Shown in pieces: positions 8,974 through 16,663 of a stretch of DNA of 64,000 nucleotides; within the stretch, counting starts at the first letter, position 1; each line of letters begins with the position of its first letter. This DNA comes from Rhodoferax sediminis (GTDB lineage Bacteria > Pseudomonadota > Gammaproteobacteria > Burkholderiales > Burkholderiaceae_C). The position numbers were made by a program, and so were the translations under genes. The notes beneath the pieces are model-generated. The model ran no database searches, had not been told where the DNA came from, and saw only the letters and a list, made by a program, of their open reading frames with translations. The stretch lies in NCBI RefSeq assembly GCF_006970865.1, contig NZ_CP035503.1, positions 3,113,001 through 3,177,000 on the forward strand, read 5' to 3'.

Positions 8974-9372
8974 CTAGCCGTTGTAGCGCTGGAAGACCAA
9001 AGTGGCGTTGGTTCCACCAAAACCGAAACTGTTCGACATGATCGTATTCAACGTGACGTTATCCTGGCGTTCGCGCACGATGGGAATACCCTCGGCGCCC
9101 GGATCGAGTTGAGTGATGTTGGCCGACGCACTGAGGAACTTTTCCTGCATCATCAACAAGGAATAAATGGCCGCATGCACGCCGGCCGAACACGATGCGC
9201 AGGGCTTCGAGTTCCCGGGTATCGCCGACCGGCGTACTGGTGTCGTGCGCATCGATGTAATCGATCTTGTCCGTGACGGTGTCCTTTTGCCGAGCCAGCC
9301 GCAGACCGCGAAGCCGACCGCCTCGCGATGATCGAGTTGTGATCGGCCACCGACTCCATTGCGCCATGCAGG
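8974..9372 (-). pseudogene. fabB: fabB (3-oxoacyl-ACP synthase I) remnant
   Basis: The minus-strand frame ending at 8974 reads as the FabB C-terminus: [19 protein letters not shown], then [18 protein letters not shown]. Upstream, in a different frame at about 9200-9300, the FabB segment [17 protein letters not shown] appears. The conserved stretch between the two (ATKSLTGHSLGA in functional enzymes) is missing, and the N-terminal two thirds including the active-site cysteine is absent. The D in HDTSTPVGD replaces the usual glycine. The gene is dead through deletion and frameshifts. A 19-base G run abuts its upstream end. Functional FabB must be encoded elsewhere. Confidence 0.8.
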
Positions 9373-9373
9373 C

Positions 9374-9392
9374 GGGGGGGGGGGGGGGGGGG
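9374..9392. repeat. Homopolymer of 19 G
   Basis: Uninterrupted run of 19 G at the upstream edge of the fabB remnant. It may be real slippage-prone DNA inside a pseudogene or a sequencing/assembly artefact; its length should be treated as uncertain. Confidence 0.9.
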
Positions 9393-9394
9393 CC

Positions 9395-9623
9395 GATCAC
9401 AACGACCCGTGCGGTCGGATTCGGGTGCATATACGATGGAAAAGATGCGGGGGCTCTGGCAACAAGAGCCAGATGTCGAACACCCGTGCGTTCGATGTTT
9501 TCATGTCGATGCTCCATGTCAGTGGACAACGACCCTCGAAACAGCGCCGAAATGCCGGCCCAGAGGATTCTTCCGGGCCACACCGGCTGCCCGACGTTGC
9601 GCAGAACGGGTAGCGCGAAATTG
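9395..9623. other. Unassigned sequence between G run and hairpin
   Basis: Several short overlapping frames exist on both strands, but none matches a family I recognise and codon use is not convincing. It is probably rearranged debris belonging to the same decayed patch as the fabB remnant. Confidence 0.4.
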
Positions 9624-9624
9624 A

Positions 9625-9661
9625 AAAAGCCGCTGTAAATCAACGACTTACAACGGCTTTT
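9625..9661. terminator. Strong hairpin with A and T tails (bidirectional terminator)
   Basis: Arms of 14 bases (9625-9638 and 9648-9661) pair with one mismatch: AAAAGCCGCTGTAA against TTACAACGGCTTTT, with a 9-base loop. A-rich on the left and T-rich on the right, it looks like a rho-independent terminator usable in both directions. It may belong to a deleted integrated element, since a tRNA-end-like scrap follows nine bases later. Confidence 0.65.
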
Positions 9662-9939
9662 CTCTTGACTGGCGGAGTGGACGGCTACGGGCGGACACCA
9701 TCATAACGTATCAGGAAGTGCCACAAATCCAGCATTGACGCGGTCCGCGGCGACTTTCGTCGTCCCGCGCCGATTCACCGAATCCCACCAAATCTTTGTC
9801 GCATCCGGGTATGAAAACGGGGGTCCGTTGAGTTGGGCGGAGACGTCATCTACACGACTTGAAGCGGCCTGTTGATTTCCATCCAAACTTGACCCCGGCC
9901 TGCCATCCAATATTGACCCCACCGATTGCAGTTTAAAGC

Positions 9940-10379
9940 CTCGCGCTTGAAGCTGCGCTGCAGGTGTGGCTTGACGCCGTTGCGCCGCCACACCCGCCGG
10001 ATGGTGGTGGCGCTCAAGCCCAGATGTTCGGCGAGCGTGCGCGTGCTCCAGTGCGTGCCCGCCACGGGCTTGGGTGCAGCGTCACCTGAAGAATGCGCGA
10101 GTGCACTTCGGGGGGTAAGCGTGAGTGTGCGCCCCGAACGCGGCGCGTCCTGGCGCAGCGCGTCGATCCCCCCGCCCAGGAAACGCTGGCGCCACAGCGC
10201 GACTTGGCGACGATCCAGATCAACCTGTGCAGCGATGTCCTTGTTCTGCCAGCCTTGGGCCGCCAGCAGGATCACGCGAGCGCGTTGTTGGAGTCTGGCT
10301 TCGATCGCCGGCGCTTGGAGAGCGCGCGCAACTCGCGCTCGGTCGTGAGATCAAGCTCAATCGTTTCGGCAACTCGCAT
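9940..10379 (-). pseudogene. IS630-type transposase remnant (N-terminal part)
   Basis: Reading from ATG 10379 on the minus strand gives the N-terminal helix-turn-helix part of an IS630-family transposase: VILLAAQGWQNKDIAAQV, then STRTLAEHLGLSATTIRRVW and KPHLQRSFK. A frameshift near 10280 separates the first 35 codons from the rest. The frame leaves the family just after RSFK, and the DDE catalytic domain is missing. It cannot encode an active transposase. Confidence 0.75.
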
Positions 10380-10618
10380 CGCTCCAGCCTCCTGAACGGT
10401 TGGGGTATGCCGGAACGAATAAGTTCTATAACTTTGGGCGCACTACGCTAATGCCTCGACCGTGGTCCTGATTGACACATCGGGGGGAACGCGACGGTCT
10501 CGCCGCCGGGTCACTTCGAGCCACTCGGCCGCAACGTGGTCATCACACTGGCAGTCGAACGATTCAAGCGACGATTAGCACGGCACGGCGCGGACGACTC
10601 GCAGACCCTCGTTCCCGC
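10380..10618. other. Gene-free interval
   Basis: No coding sequence can be supported. A plus-strand frame at about 10510-10620 has proteobacterial-looking codons but no start or recognisable family, and runs antisense into the binding-protein gene. Probably a junction of old rearrangements. Confidence 0.35.
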
Positions 10619-11665
10619 TTACTTCTTTTGCGCTTCGACGAACTGCCGCACATAGGATGCATCTATCGCCGCGGCGATCGCCTCCTTAGCCAGTGGCGCA
10701 GGGATGCTGCCGACGTCGGCGAGTATCTGTGTGGCCGTGTGCAGTTTGTCGACCAGGCCGCCGCTCCCCGAGACCAGGGAATAAGGAGAACCCGGATCGA
10801 CCTGTTGCGCGAAAGTCGGGTGGCGGGAGCAACAAAGGCGATCGTAGGTGGCCTTTGCCACCGTCGGCGTAACCGACAAATACTTGACGAGTGCATCAAC
10901 TGCCAGTTGGGGATTCTTTTCGATCGTTGCCCGCGCCTCGGCAGTGATCTGCACGAGCTTGAGTCCAACGTCAGGATGCTGCTTCAGGAACTCGGTTCGC
11001 GCGCCGGTCAGCACCGGGCAGATGCCATCATAGTCAGAGTCGTAGTTGACAATCTTGTGCCCACTCTCGGCCAGCGCTTGCGGATACGGCGCCCAGGTAA
11101 CCCCCGCATCGATGGAACCACTCGCGAAAGCGTTTGCGTAAAGGGCCGGCGCGATGTTGACCGTCTTCAGGTCGCTGTATTTGACGCCGGCCTTGCGAGC
11201 CATCAGGCCGAGAGCGACCTGCGCGCAGGTGCCCGACGGTACACCGATAGCCTTGGCCTTGGCCAGATCCTTGTAGCTGGCAATGCCCGACTTGGCACTG
11301 ACTACCAAACCCTCGCCCGGGGCATCATCCAGTGACCAAAAAAGAAGCTTCACGGGGATGTCCTGTCCGAGCGCAAATGCAGAGGCGAGGCCCGTCGTAA
11401 ACACATCGAGGCTCTTGCTCTTCAATCCGGCGAGCAAGGGGGCACCTGTGGTGAAGAAGAAGAAGTTGGGCTCCAACCCATGCTTCTGAAACAACCCGAG
11501 GTCCTTGGCAACATACACGATGTAGTAGTCGGCCTTCGGTACGCCATAGTTGAACTTCAACGGCTCCTGCGCATGGGCCGCCCCAACAGTGCCGAGACAG
11601 AAAATCGCCGCAATCGCTGCGGCGCTTGTCCAAATTTTCGTGATTTTCTTCAGCCACAACATCAT
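10619..11665 (-). CDS. Orphan ABC substrate-binding protein, NitT/TauT (sulfonate/nitrate) family
   Basis: A periplasmic binding protein of the SsuA/TauA/NrtA type, 348 residues from ATG 11665 (a second ATG at 11662 has slightly better spacing from the AGGAG site). It has a signal peptide with a Lys-rich start, hydrophobic core and AHAQ cleavage site. The mature part begins with a GVPKADYY segment and has LGLFQKHGLEPNFFFFTTGA, typical of the family. No permease or ATPase gene is adjacent. It closely resembles the binding protein at 33535-34593 (shared GLEPNFFFF, GAPLLAGLKS, PSGTCAQV, KYLSVT), so it may use that permease. A longer frame to 11734 lacks the ribosome site. Confidence 0.85.
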   Translation of the reverse strand: MMLWLKKITKIWTSAAAIAAIFCLGTVGAAHAQEPLKFNYGVPKADYYIVYVAKDLGLFQKHGLEPNFFFFTTGAPLLAGLKSKSLDVFTTGLASAFALGQDIPVKLLFWSLDDAPGEGLVVSAKSGIASYKDLAKAKAIGVPSGTCAQVALGLMARKAGVKYSDLKTVNIAPALYANAFASGSIDAGVTWAPYPQALAESGHKIVNYDSDYDGICPVLTGARTEFLKQHPDVGLKLVQITAEARATIEKNPQLAVDALVKYLSVTPTVAKATYDRLCCSRHPTFAQQVDPGSPYSLVSGSGGLVDKLHTATQILADVGSIPAPLAKEAIAAAIDASYVRQFVEAQKK

Positions 11666-11822
11666 TCGTCTCCTGCTTGGTGGTTCATATCCCATTGAAT
11701 CCGGGTCAAACGGCGGCGCGCCGCGCCAGATCAAACGCTTGCCGGGTCAGTGTCCTATGGGGAGGTCGGCCAAATCTGTCAAAAATCCGACACACCACGC
11801 ATATCGGCCGCCGGGCCGCCGG

Positions 11823-12536
11823 TCACTCGCCGACGATGGCGCTCAGGGCCTGCTCGTCGCGAACGACGAAATGGGAGTAGCTCATGGAGATGATGTTTTC
11901 GCGTTCTAGCTGTTTCAGCTCCCGGTTGACGCTTTGCCGCGTGCGCCCGAGCATGTCGGCGAATTCGTCCTGCGACAGCTTGAGCGAGATCGCCACGCCG
12001 CTGGGGCGCGGCAACCCATGCACGGCCATCAGGGAAAGCAGCATGCGTGCGCAGCGAGCGCGCAACGAAAGAAGCGCGTTGTCGGCCGCATGTTCGTAGA
12101 GCACGCGCGAGCGCAGGCACAGCAGGCGCAGCAGCAGCCGGGCGATGTCCGGTTGCCCGGTCACGGCTGCCAGAAAGCTCTCCTTGGGAATCAGCAGCAG
12201 GGTCGAGTCACCGTGCGCGCAGACATCGTGAATCGAGAGCTGATCGTCAAGAATCGGGATCAGGTTCATGACCTGCCCCGGCCCGAGGTAGCTCCACACG
12301 TGACGCTTGCCGGACTCGGCGCTGTGGCTCACATCAAGCACGCCTTCGATCACGACGCAGAGCGAGCCGATGGCTTCCCCGCGCCGGCACAGCACCTCGC
12401 CACTCGCGAGCTGGCGCAGATCTCCCTCCTTCACGAAGCGGTCGAGCGTGGCGCCATCGAAATGACTGAACCATGGGTCACGGCCCAGCAGGGCTCTCGC
12501 GAGCGGGCGGTAAGTAGGTCGGACTGTTTTTGGCAT
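11823..12536 (-). CDS. Crp/Fnr-family transcriptional regulator
   Basis: A 237-residue regulator with an N-terminal cyclic-nucleotide-like beta-roll (about 30-145) and a C-terminal helix-turn-helix (LSQDEFADMLGRTRQSVNREL). There is no N-terminal cysteine cluster, so it is not an iron-sulfur oxygen sensor of the classical FNR kind; its ligand is unknown. It is divergent from the decarboxylase/GMC operon starting at 12602, with only 65 bases between the starts. This makes it the likely local regulator of that operon. No clear Crp/FNR box (TTGAT-N4-ATCAA type) could be seen in the gap. Confidence 0.85.
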   Translation of the reverse strand: MPKTVRPTYRPLARALLGRDPWFSHFDGATLDRFVKEGDLRQLASGEVLCRRGEAIGSLCVVIEGVLDVSHSAESGKRHVWSYLGPGQVMNLIPILDDQLSIHDVCAHGDSTLLLIPKESFLAAVTGQPDIARLLLRLLCLRSRVLYEHAADNALLSLRARCARMLLSLMAVHGLPRPSGVAISLKLSQDEFADMLGRTRQSVNRELKQLERENIISMSYSHFVVRDEQALSAIVGE

Positions 12537-12601
12537 GTTTTAGACAGATATTTTCACCACTACTGCCCAGAATTGCCTCGCATCAACGACACGAAACCGC
12601 G

Positions 12602-13132
12602 ATGAACGACACCACGTTTCACATTCCTGCCTCAAGTTACCTCGAGGCGCTGCGACGCAATGGCGTCGACTATTTTATAACCGTCCCCGACTGGGTCCAG
12701 CTGGCGCTGCACACGCGTATCGAGCAGGGCGTGGCAGGCATCCACCAGGTCACCTGCTGCAACGAGGACCAGGCACTGTCGGTGTCGGCGGGGCTGCGCA
12801 TTGGTGGCAGGAATCCGATTGTGGCCATTCAGAATCAAGGACTGTTCGCCTGCGTCAATTCGCTGCGAGCCATCGGCCTGGATGCCAAAATTCCGATCGT
12901 TTTTCTGATTGGCCAATTCGGACGCGAGTTCGCCAATTTCGGCCTGGACCCCGGCCAATCGCGCCGCAGCATGGTGCGCTATCTCGAACCGCTGCTCGAC
13001 GCCATGAGTGTGTCCCATTGGCGCCTTGAGCGAGAACAGGATCTGCGTTTCGTCGACGAGGCGTTCGCCTTCGCGCTCGAACACAAGCGCCCCGCGGCAC
13101 TGCTGGTAGGCGCTCCCACTGGCTGGAACTGA
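12602..13132 (+). CDS. comD: Sulfopyruvate decarboxylase-type TPP enzyme, alpha subunit
   Basis: A 176-residue N-terminal-domain subunit of a two-subunit thiamine-diphosphate decarboxylase. It resembles ComD (sulfopyruvate decarboxylase alpha) and the equivalent part of phosphonopyruvate decarboxylase. The glutamate expected to activate the cofactor is E55 in CCNEDQALS, and the length fits ComD. ATG 12602 was chosen over an upstream frame start at 12530 because the upstream segment overlaps the divergent regulator and has no family similarity. The beta subunit starts 10 bases after the stop. ComDE converts sulfopyruvate to sulfoacetaldehyde and CO2. A different 3-substituted pyruvate or other 2-oxo acid is possible, as this subfamily is broad. 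Confidence 0.7.
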   Translation: MNDTTFHIPASSYLEALRRNGVDYFITVPDWVQLALHTRIEQGVAGIHQVTCCNEDQALSVSAGLRIGGRNPIVAIQNQGLFACVNSLRAIGLDAKIPIVFLIGQFGREFANFGLDPGQSRRSMVRYLEPLLDAMSVSHWRLEREQDLRFVDEAFAFALEHKRPAALLVGAPTGWN

Positions 13133-13142
13133 AGGAAACCCC

Positions 13143-13736
13143 ATGAACATCCTTTCTGCCTGCGACGCGATCAGTCGCGCGCGCCACGACGCCGTACTGG
13201 TGGCCACTATGGGCGCGATGAACGCATTCGACCGGCTCGGTGCCGGCCAGCCGCGTATCAACTCGGTACCGCTGATGGGTGGCGCGCCCAGCATCGGGCT
13301 CGGCATCGCGCTGGCCCAGTCCGCTCACAAGGTGATCGTGGTCGATGGCGACGCCAGCCTGCTGATGCAGCTCGGCAGTCTGGTCACGGTGGCTGGACAG
13401 CAGCCGCGCAACTTCTACCATTTCGTGATCCACAACGGCACCCAGTTCACCGGTTTGTCCAACTTGCCGCTGGCAGGTGATTCGCATCTCGATTTCACGC
13501 AGATGGCCGAAGCGGCTGGCTACCGACGCGTGCACCGCCATGATGACCTGGAGGTCTTCAGCGAGGCCCTGCCCGGCCTCCTCGCGGAGCCGGGGCCGAC
13601 ACTCGTGGAGTTGGTCGTTGAGTCCGATGCACCCGTCTTTGGCCCGGACCATCCGCAACAGGACTGGGCTGACCTGCAGTTCACGCGCATGGGCGACGAA
13701 GCATCCAAACTCGCCAACTGGCTCTTGAGGAAGTAA
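13143..13736 (+). CDS. comE: Sulfopyruvate decarboxylase-type TPP enzyme, beta subunit
   Basis: A 197-residue C-terminal-domain subunit carrying the thiamine-diphosphate and magnesium binding motif. G-D-A-S at residues 69-72 follows VIVVD, and the closing asparagine is N98 in IHNG, the spacing expected of the GDG-X~26-N motif. GDA instead of GDG is seen in this group. An active enzyme needs the alpha subunit encoded immediately upstream. The GMC oxidoreductase gene begins 4 bases after the stop, so all three genes form one operon. The presumed product, sulfoacetaldehyde, is also the product of the dehydrogenase at 5968-7428. Confidence 0.72.
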   Translation: MNILSACDAISRARHDAVLVATMGAMNAFDRLGAGQPRINSVPLMGGAPSIGLGIALAQSAHKVIVVDGDASLLMQLGSLVTVAGQQPRNFYHFVIHNGTQFTGLSNLPLAGDSHLDFTQMAEAAGYRRVHRHDDLEVFSEALPGLLAEPGPTLVELVVESDAPVFGPDHPQQDWADLQFTRMGDEASKLANWLLRK

Positions 13737-13740
13737 CACC

Positions 13741-15360
13741 ATGACACGACAATTCGATTACATCGTGGTCGGCGCAGGCTCGTCAGGCGCTGCGCTGGCA
13801 ACCCGTTTGAGCGAAGGCGGCGCCGACGTGCTGCTGCTCGAAGCCGGCCCCCCGCGTGAAAACGATTTCTGGGTCAAGGTGCCCATCGGCATCGCCCGTA
13901 TCGTCGGCAATCCTGTCTACGTCTGGCCATTCAACACCGAGCCGCAGCCGACACTGGCCGGCCGGACCGTCTACTGGCCGCGCGGCCGGCTGCCTGGCGG
14001 CTCCAGCTCGGTGAACGGCATGATCTTCGTGCGCGGAGACCCGGCCGAGTTCGATCACTGGCGCGACCTCGGCAACACCGGGTGGGGCTGGAACGACGTG
14101 CTGCCCTATTTCAAGCGACTGGAGTCCACCCTCGTCGGCAACGACCAGACCCGTGGCCGCTCCGGACCGATCGCGGTCACGCCCTTGTCGGCGACGCCGG
14201 ACGAGCTGTCGGATGCCTTCATCTCGGCATGCGAGCAAGCCGGCATCCCGCGTACGGCAGACTACAACGGGCGCGCCTACGAAGGCGTAAGCTACCTGCA
14301 ACTGTCGACCCTGCGGGGCCGGCGCAGCAGCACGGCCACAGGCTACCTGCAAGGTCTGCGCAACCCGCGCGTTTCGCTCGAAACCGGGGCCCTGGCACGG
14401 CGCGTGCTGTTCGACGGGCGCCGGGCGGTCGGCATCGAGTACGAACAGGGCGGCCGCATTGTGCAGGCGTATGCGGCGCGCGAGGTCATCCTGTCTGCGG
14501 GACCTTTGAAAACGCCCCAACTGCTGGAGCTGTCCGGTGTGGGCGATGCGGCGCTGTTGCAGCGGCTGGGCGTGCCGGTCGTGCACCATCTGCCTGGCGT
14601 CGGCGAGAACCTGGTGGACCATCTGCAGTCGCGCATCACGCTGGCCTGCACCCGCCCCATCACATTGAACGAAATCGTCGGCCGGCCGCTGCGCCAGGCC
14701 TGGATGGGGGCCAAATACCTGGCGACACGTCGCGGATTCATGGCCACGCCCTCGCACACCGTGCATGCATTGGCGAAGACATCACCAGCGCAAACGCGCC
14801 CGGAGGTGAAGATCCAACTGCAACATCTGAGCGGCAAGGATCGCTTCGAAGTTTCGGACCGTGGCGCCGGCAGCGGCCTGGACAGTCACCCGGGCTTTTC
14901 GGTTGGCTTCTTCCAGTTGCGGCCAGCATCGCGCGGGTACGTACACACCACCACCACCGACGTACATGCCGCCCCAAAGATCGACCCGCGCTACATCACC
15001 GAGGAGGCTGATCAGCAGGTCATGCTCGAGGCGCTGCGCCTGACGCGCTCGGTCGTGCACCGGCCCGGCATGACGCGCTATATAGAGCGCGAGACCCGAC
15101 CGGGCGCCGACGTCGAATCGGACGCCGACCTGCTCGCCTACATCAGGCAGTCAGGTCAGACTTCGTTCCACCCGGTCGGTACCTGCCGGATGGGTGACGA
15201 CGCTCTGGCAGTGGTCGATGCCAGCTTGTTGGTGCGTGGGCTCGCCGGGCTGCGCGTCGTCGATTCTTCCATCATGCCGACCATGCCCTCATCGAACACC
15301 AACGCCGCGTCGATCATGATCGGAGAGAAGGCGGCGGATCTGATCGGCAAGACTTCTTGA
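13741..15360 (+). CDS. GMC-family FAD-dependent alcohol dehydrogenase/oxidase
   Basis: A 539-residue glucose-methanol-choline oxidoreductase. The FAD-binding GAGSSG motif is at residues 12-17, the GMC signature region is around GGSSSVNGMIFVRG, and the conserved catalytic histidine region near the C-terminus is HPVGTCRMG. Annotation pipelines usually call such proteins choline dehydrogenase, but the substrate is open. The gene is third in an operon with the ComDE-like subunits. A substrate whose oxidation gives an aldehyde or 2-oxo acid handled by that decarboxylase is plausible. My recollection is that bacterial isethionate dehydrogenase belongs to this superfamily, which would again give sulfoacetaldehyde, but this is not proven here. 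A paralogue is at 25615. Confidence 0.85.
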   Translation: MTRQFDYIVVGAGSSGAALATRLSEGGADVLLLEAGPPRENDFWVKVPIGIARIVGNPVYVWPFNTEPQPTLAGRTVYWPRGRLPGGSSSVNGMIFVRGDPAEFDHWRDLGNTGWGWNDVLPYFKRLESTLVGNDQTRGRSGPIAVTPLSATPDELSDAFISACEQAGIPRTADYNGRAYEGVSYLQLSTLRGRRSSTATGYLQGLRNPRVSLETGALARRVLFDGRRAVGIEYEQGGRIVQAYAAREVILSAGPLKTPQLLELSGVGDAALLQRLGVPVVHHLPGVGENLVDHLQSRITLACTRPITLNEIVGRPLRQAWMGAKYLATRRGFMATPSHTVHALAKTSPAQTRPEVKIQLQHLSGKDRFEVSDRGAGSGLDSHPGFSVGFFQLRPASRGYVHTTTTDVHAAPKIDPRYITEEADQQVMLEALRLTRSVVHRPGMTRYIERETRPGADVESDADLLAYIRQSGQTSFHPVGTCRMGDDALAVVDASLLVRGLAGLRVVDSSIMPTMPSSNTNAASIMIGEKAADLIGKTS

Positions 15361-15405
15361 CCTGAACCTCGCGTTGCTCAGGCCGGGTAAGGTGGTCGCG
15401 CCCGT

Positions 15406-16614
15406 TCAAGGCACGTCGAACCGCTTTCGCTTTGCGACCAGGATCAGCATCCCCGCGCAGGCCATCAGCGCGGCGCAGCGGAACGTCATCGCGTAGCCAC
15501 CGCTGACATCGTGCATCCACCCACCACCACCGCTGCCCAAGCCGGCCGCGACGAAAGCGAAGAAGTACATCTCCGCGATGCGCCGCCCCGACTCGGACGC
15601 CGGGAACATGTCGCTGGCAAGCAATGCATAGATCGGCAAGTAGCCGCCGAAGCCGAGGCCAATCAGTGCGCTCGCCGCCACCAGTGCCGGGTACCCCTGC
15701 GACACCGCAAGCAGGCCGATGCCGGTGAGATGGATCGCCGACGCCACCAGCAACACGCGAAAGCCTCCCCAATGCCGCGCCAGCCATCCCGCGAGCAGGC
15801 GCGAGAACAGCGTAGCGCCAAGCAGCCCCGACATCAGGGAGGCAGCAACTACGGGCGCGAAGCCACGCTCCTCGCCAAACGCGACAACGTGACCGATGAC
15901 GACGAAGGTCGCCAGGCTGGTCAGCGCCAGCGCCAGGCCCAGCGTCCAGAACCGGTGCCAATGCTCGCCGTTGCGTTGCTCCGCAGCCGGCGCCGATGCA
16001 GCTGCGATCGTCACCGGCGGTGCGCGTCGAAAGGCTAGCGCGCAAGGCACCAGCAGCGCCAGTGCGACGCCCGCGTAGAGCTCCAGGGTGGTGCGCCAGC
16101 CGATGCGATCGGCACCGAGCCGCAGCAGCGGCGGAATGAAAAAGCCGCCGACGCCTTGGCCGCTGGTCCCGATCGCCATTGCCAACGCGCGATGGCGGTC
16201 GAACCATCGGCTCAGGGCGGCCGTGAGCGGGCTGAAGAACGCGCCCTGCCCCACGCCGCCGATAAGTACGCCACATGCCAGATGCAGGGTGAGGATGCCG
16301 CTGGCGCGCGACGCGAGAAACAGGCCACAGGCAGTGGCGACGGAGGCGGTCAGTGCGATCGGGAAGAAGCCCCAGCGATCCATCATCCGCCCAAGAACCA
16401 GGCTTCCCAAGCCCGCGCCGACCAGGGTCGACATGTGCACCCAGGCGATGCTGGCCGCCCCGGTGTTCCATTCGCGGGCCAGTGGCTTGAGCAGCACCGG
16501 AACGGCCGACACGGCGCCGAAGCTGATCGACGAGATCACCAGCACCAGCGCGGCCAGCCACCAGCTGTAGGCACATTCAACACCGCGATCCATGGCACAT
16601 GGCGCCACAGCCAT
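15406..16614 (-). CDS. MFS transporter, last gene of the minus-strand supercluster
   Basis: A 12-helix major facilitator of about 400 residues. ATG 16614 is used because the longer frame (to 16698) overlaps glcF and adds a charged, non-membrane extension; ATG 16593 is an alternative. Motifs include LGRMMDRWG in the loop after helix 2 and paired glycine-rich helices (GGVGQGAFFSPLTAALSRW) resembling monocarboxylate carriers. It begins 49 bases after the glcF stop on the same strand, so uptake of glycolate or another 2-hydroxy monocarboxylate is a reasonable guess. It converges with the GMC gene ending at 15360. Confidence 0.75.
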   Translation of the reverse strand: MAVAPCAMDRGVECAYSWWLAALVLVISSISFGAVSAVPVLLKPLAREWNTGAASIAWVHMSTLVGAGLGSLVLGRMMDRWGFFPIALTASVATACGLFLASRASGILTLHLACGVLIGGVGQGAFFSPLTAALSRWFDRHRALAMAIGTSGQGVGGFFIPPLLRLGADRIGWRTTLELYAGVALALLVPCALAFRRAPPVTIAAASAPAAEQRNGEHWHRFWTLGLALALTSLATFVVIGHVVAFGEERGFAPVVAASLMSGLLGATLFSRLLAGWLARHWGGFRVLLVASAIHLTGIGLLAVSQGYPALVAASALIGLGFGGYLPIYALLASDMFPASESGRRIAEMYFFAFVAAGLGSGGGGWMHDVSGGYAMTFRCAALMACAGMLILVAKRKRFDVP

Positions 16615-16663
16615 AATACCGCCGGCCGGTCGGCCGGGCTCGATACGGCGCGCCATGTCCAAT

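Noticed and set aside
9374..9392. Phase-variable contingency tract
   Set aside because: A G run can switch a gene on and off, but no intact reading frame spans it; it lies at the edge of a dead gene, and an assembly artefact is as likely.
9670..9684. tRNA gene
   Set aside because: Only 15 bases resemble a tRNA 3' end. No cloverleaf can be built from the surrounding sequence.
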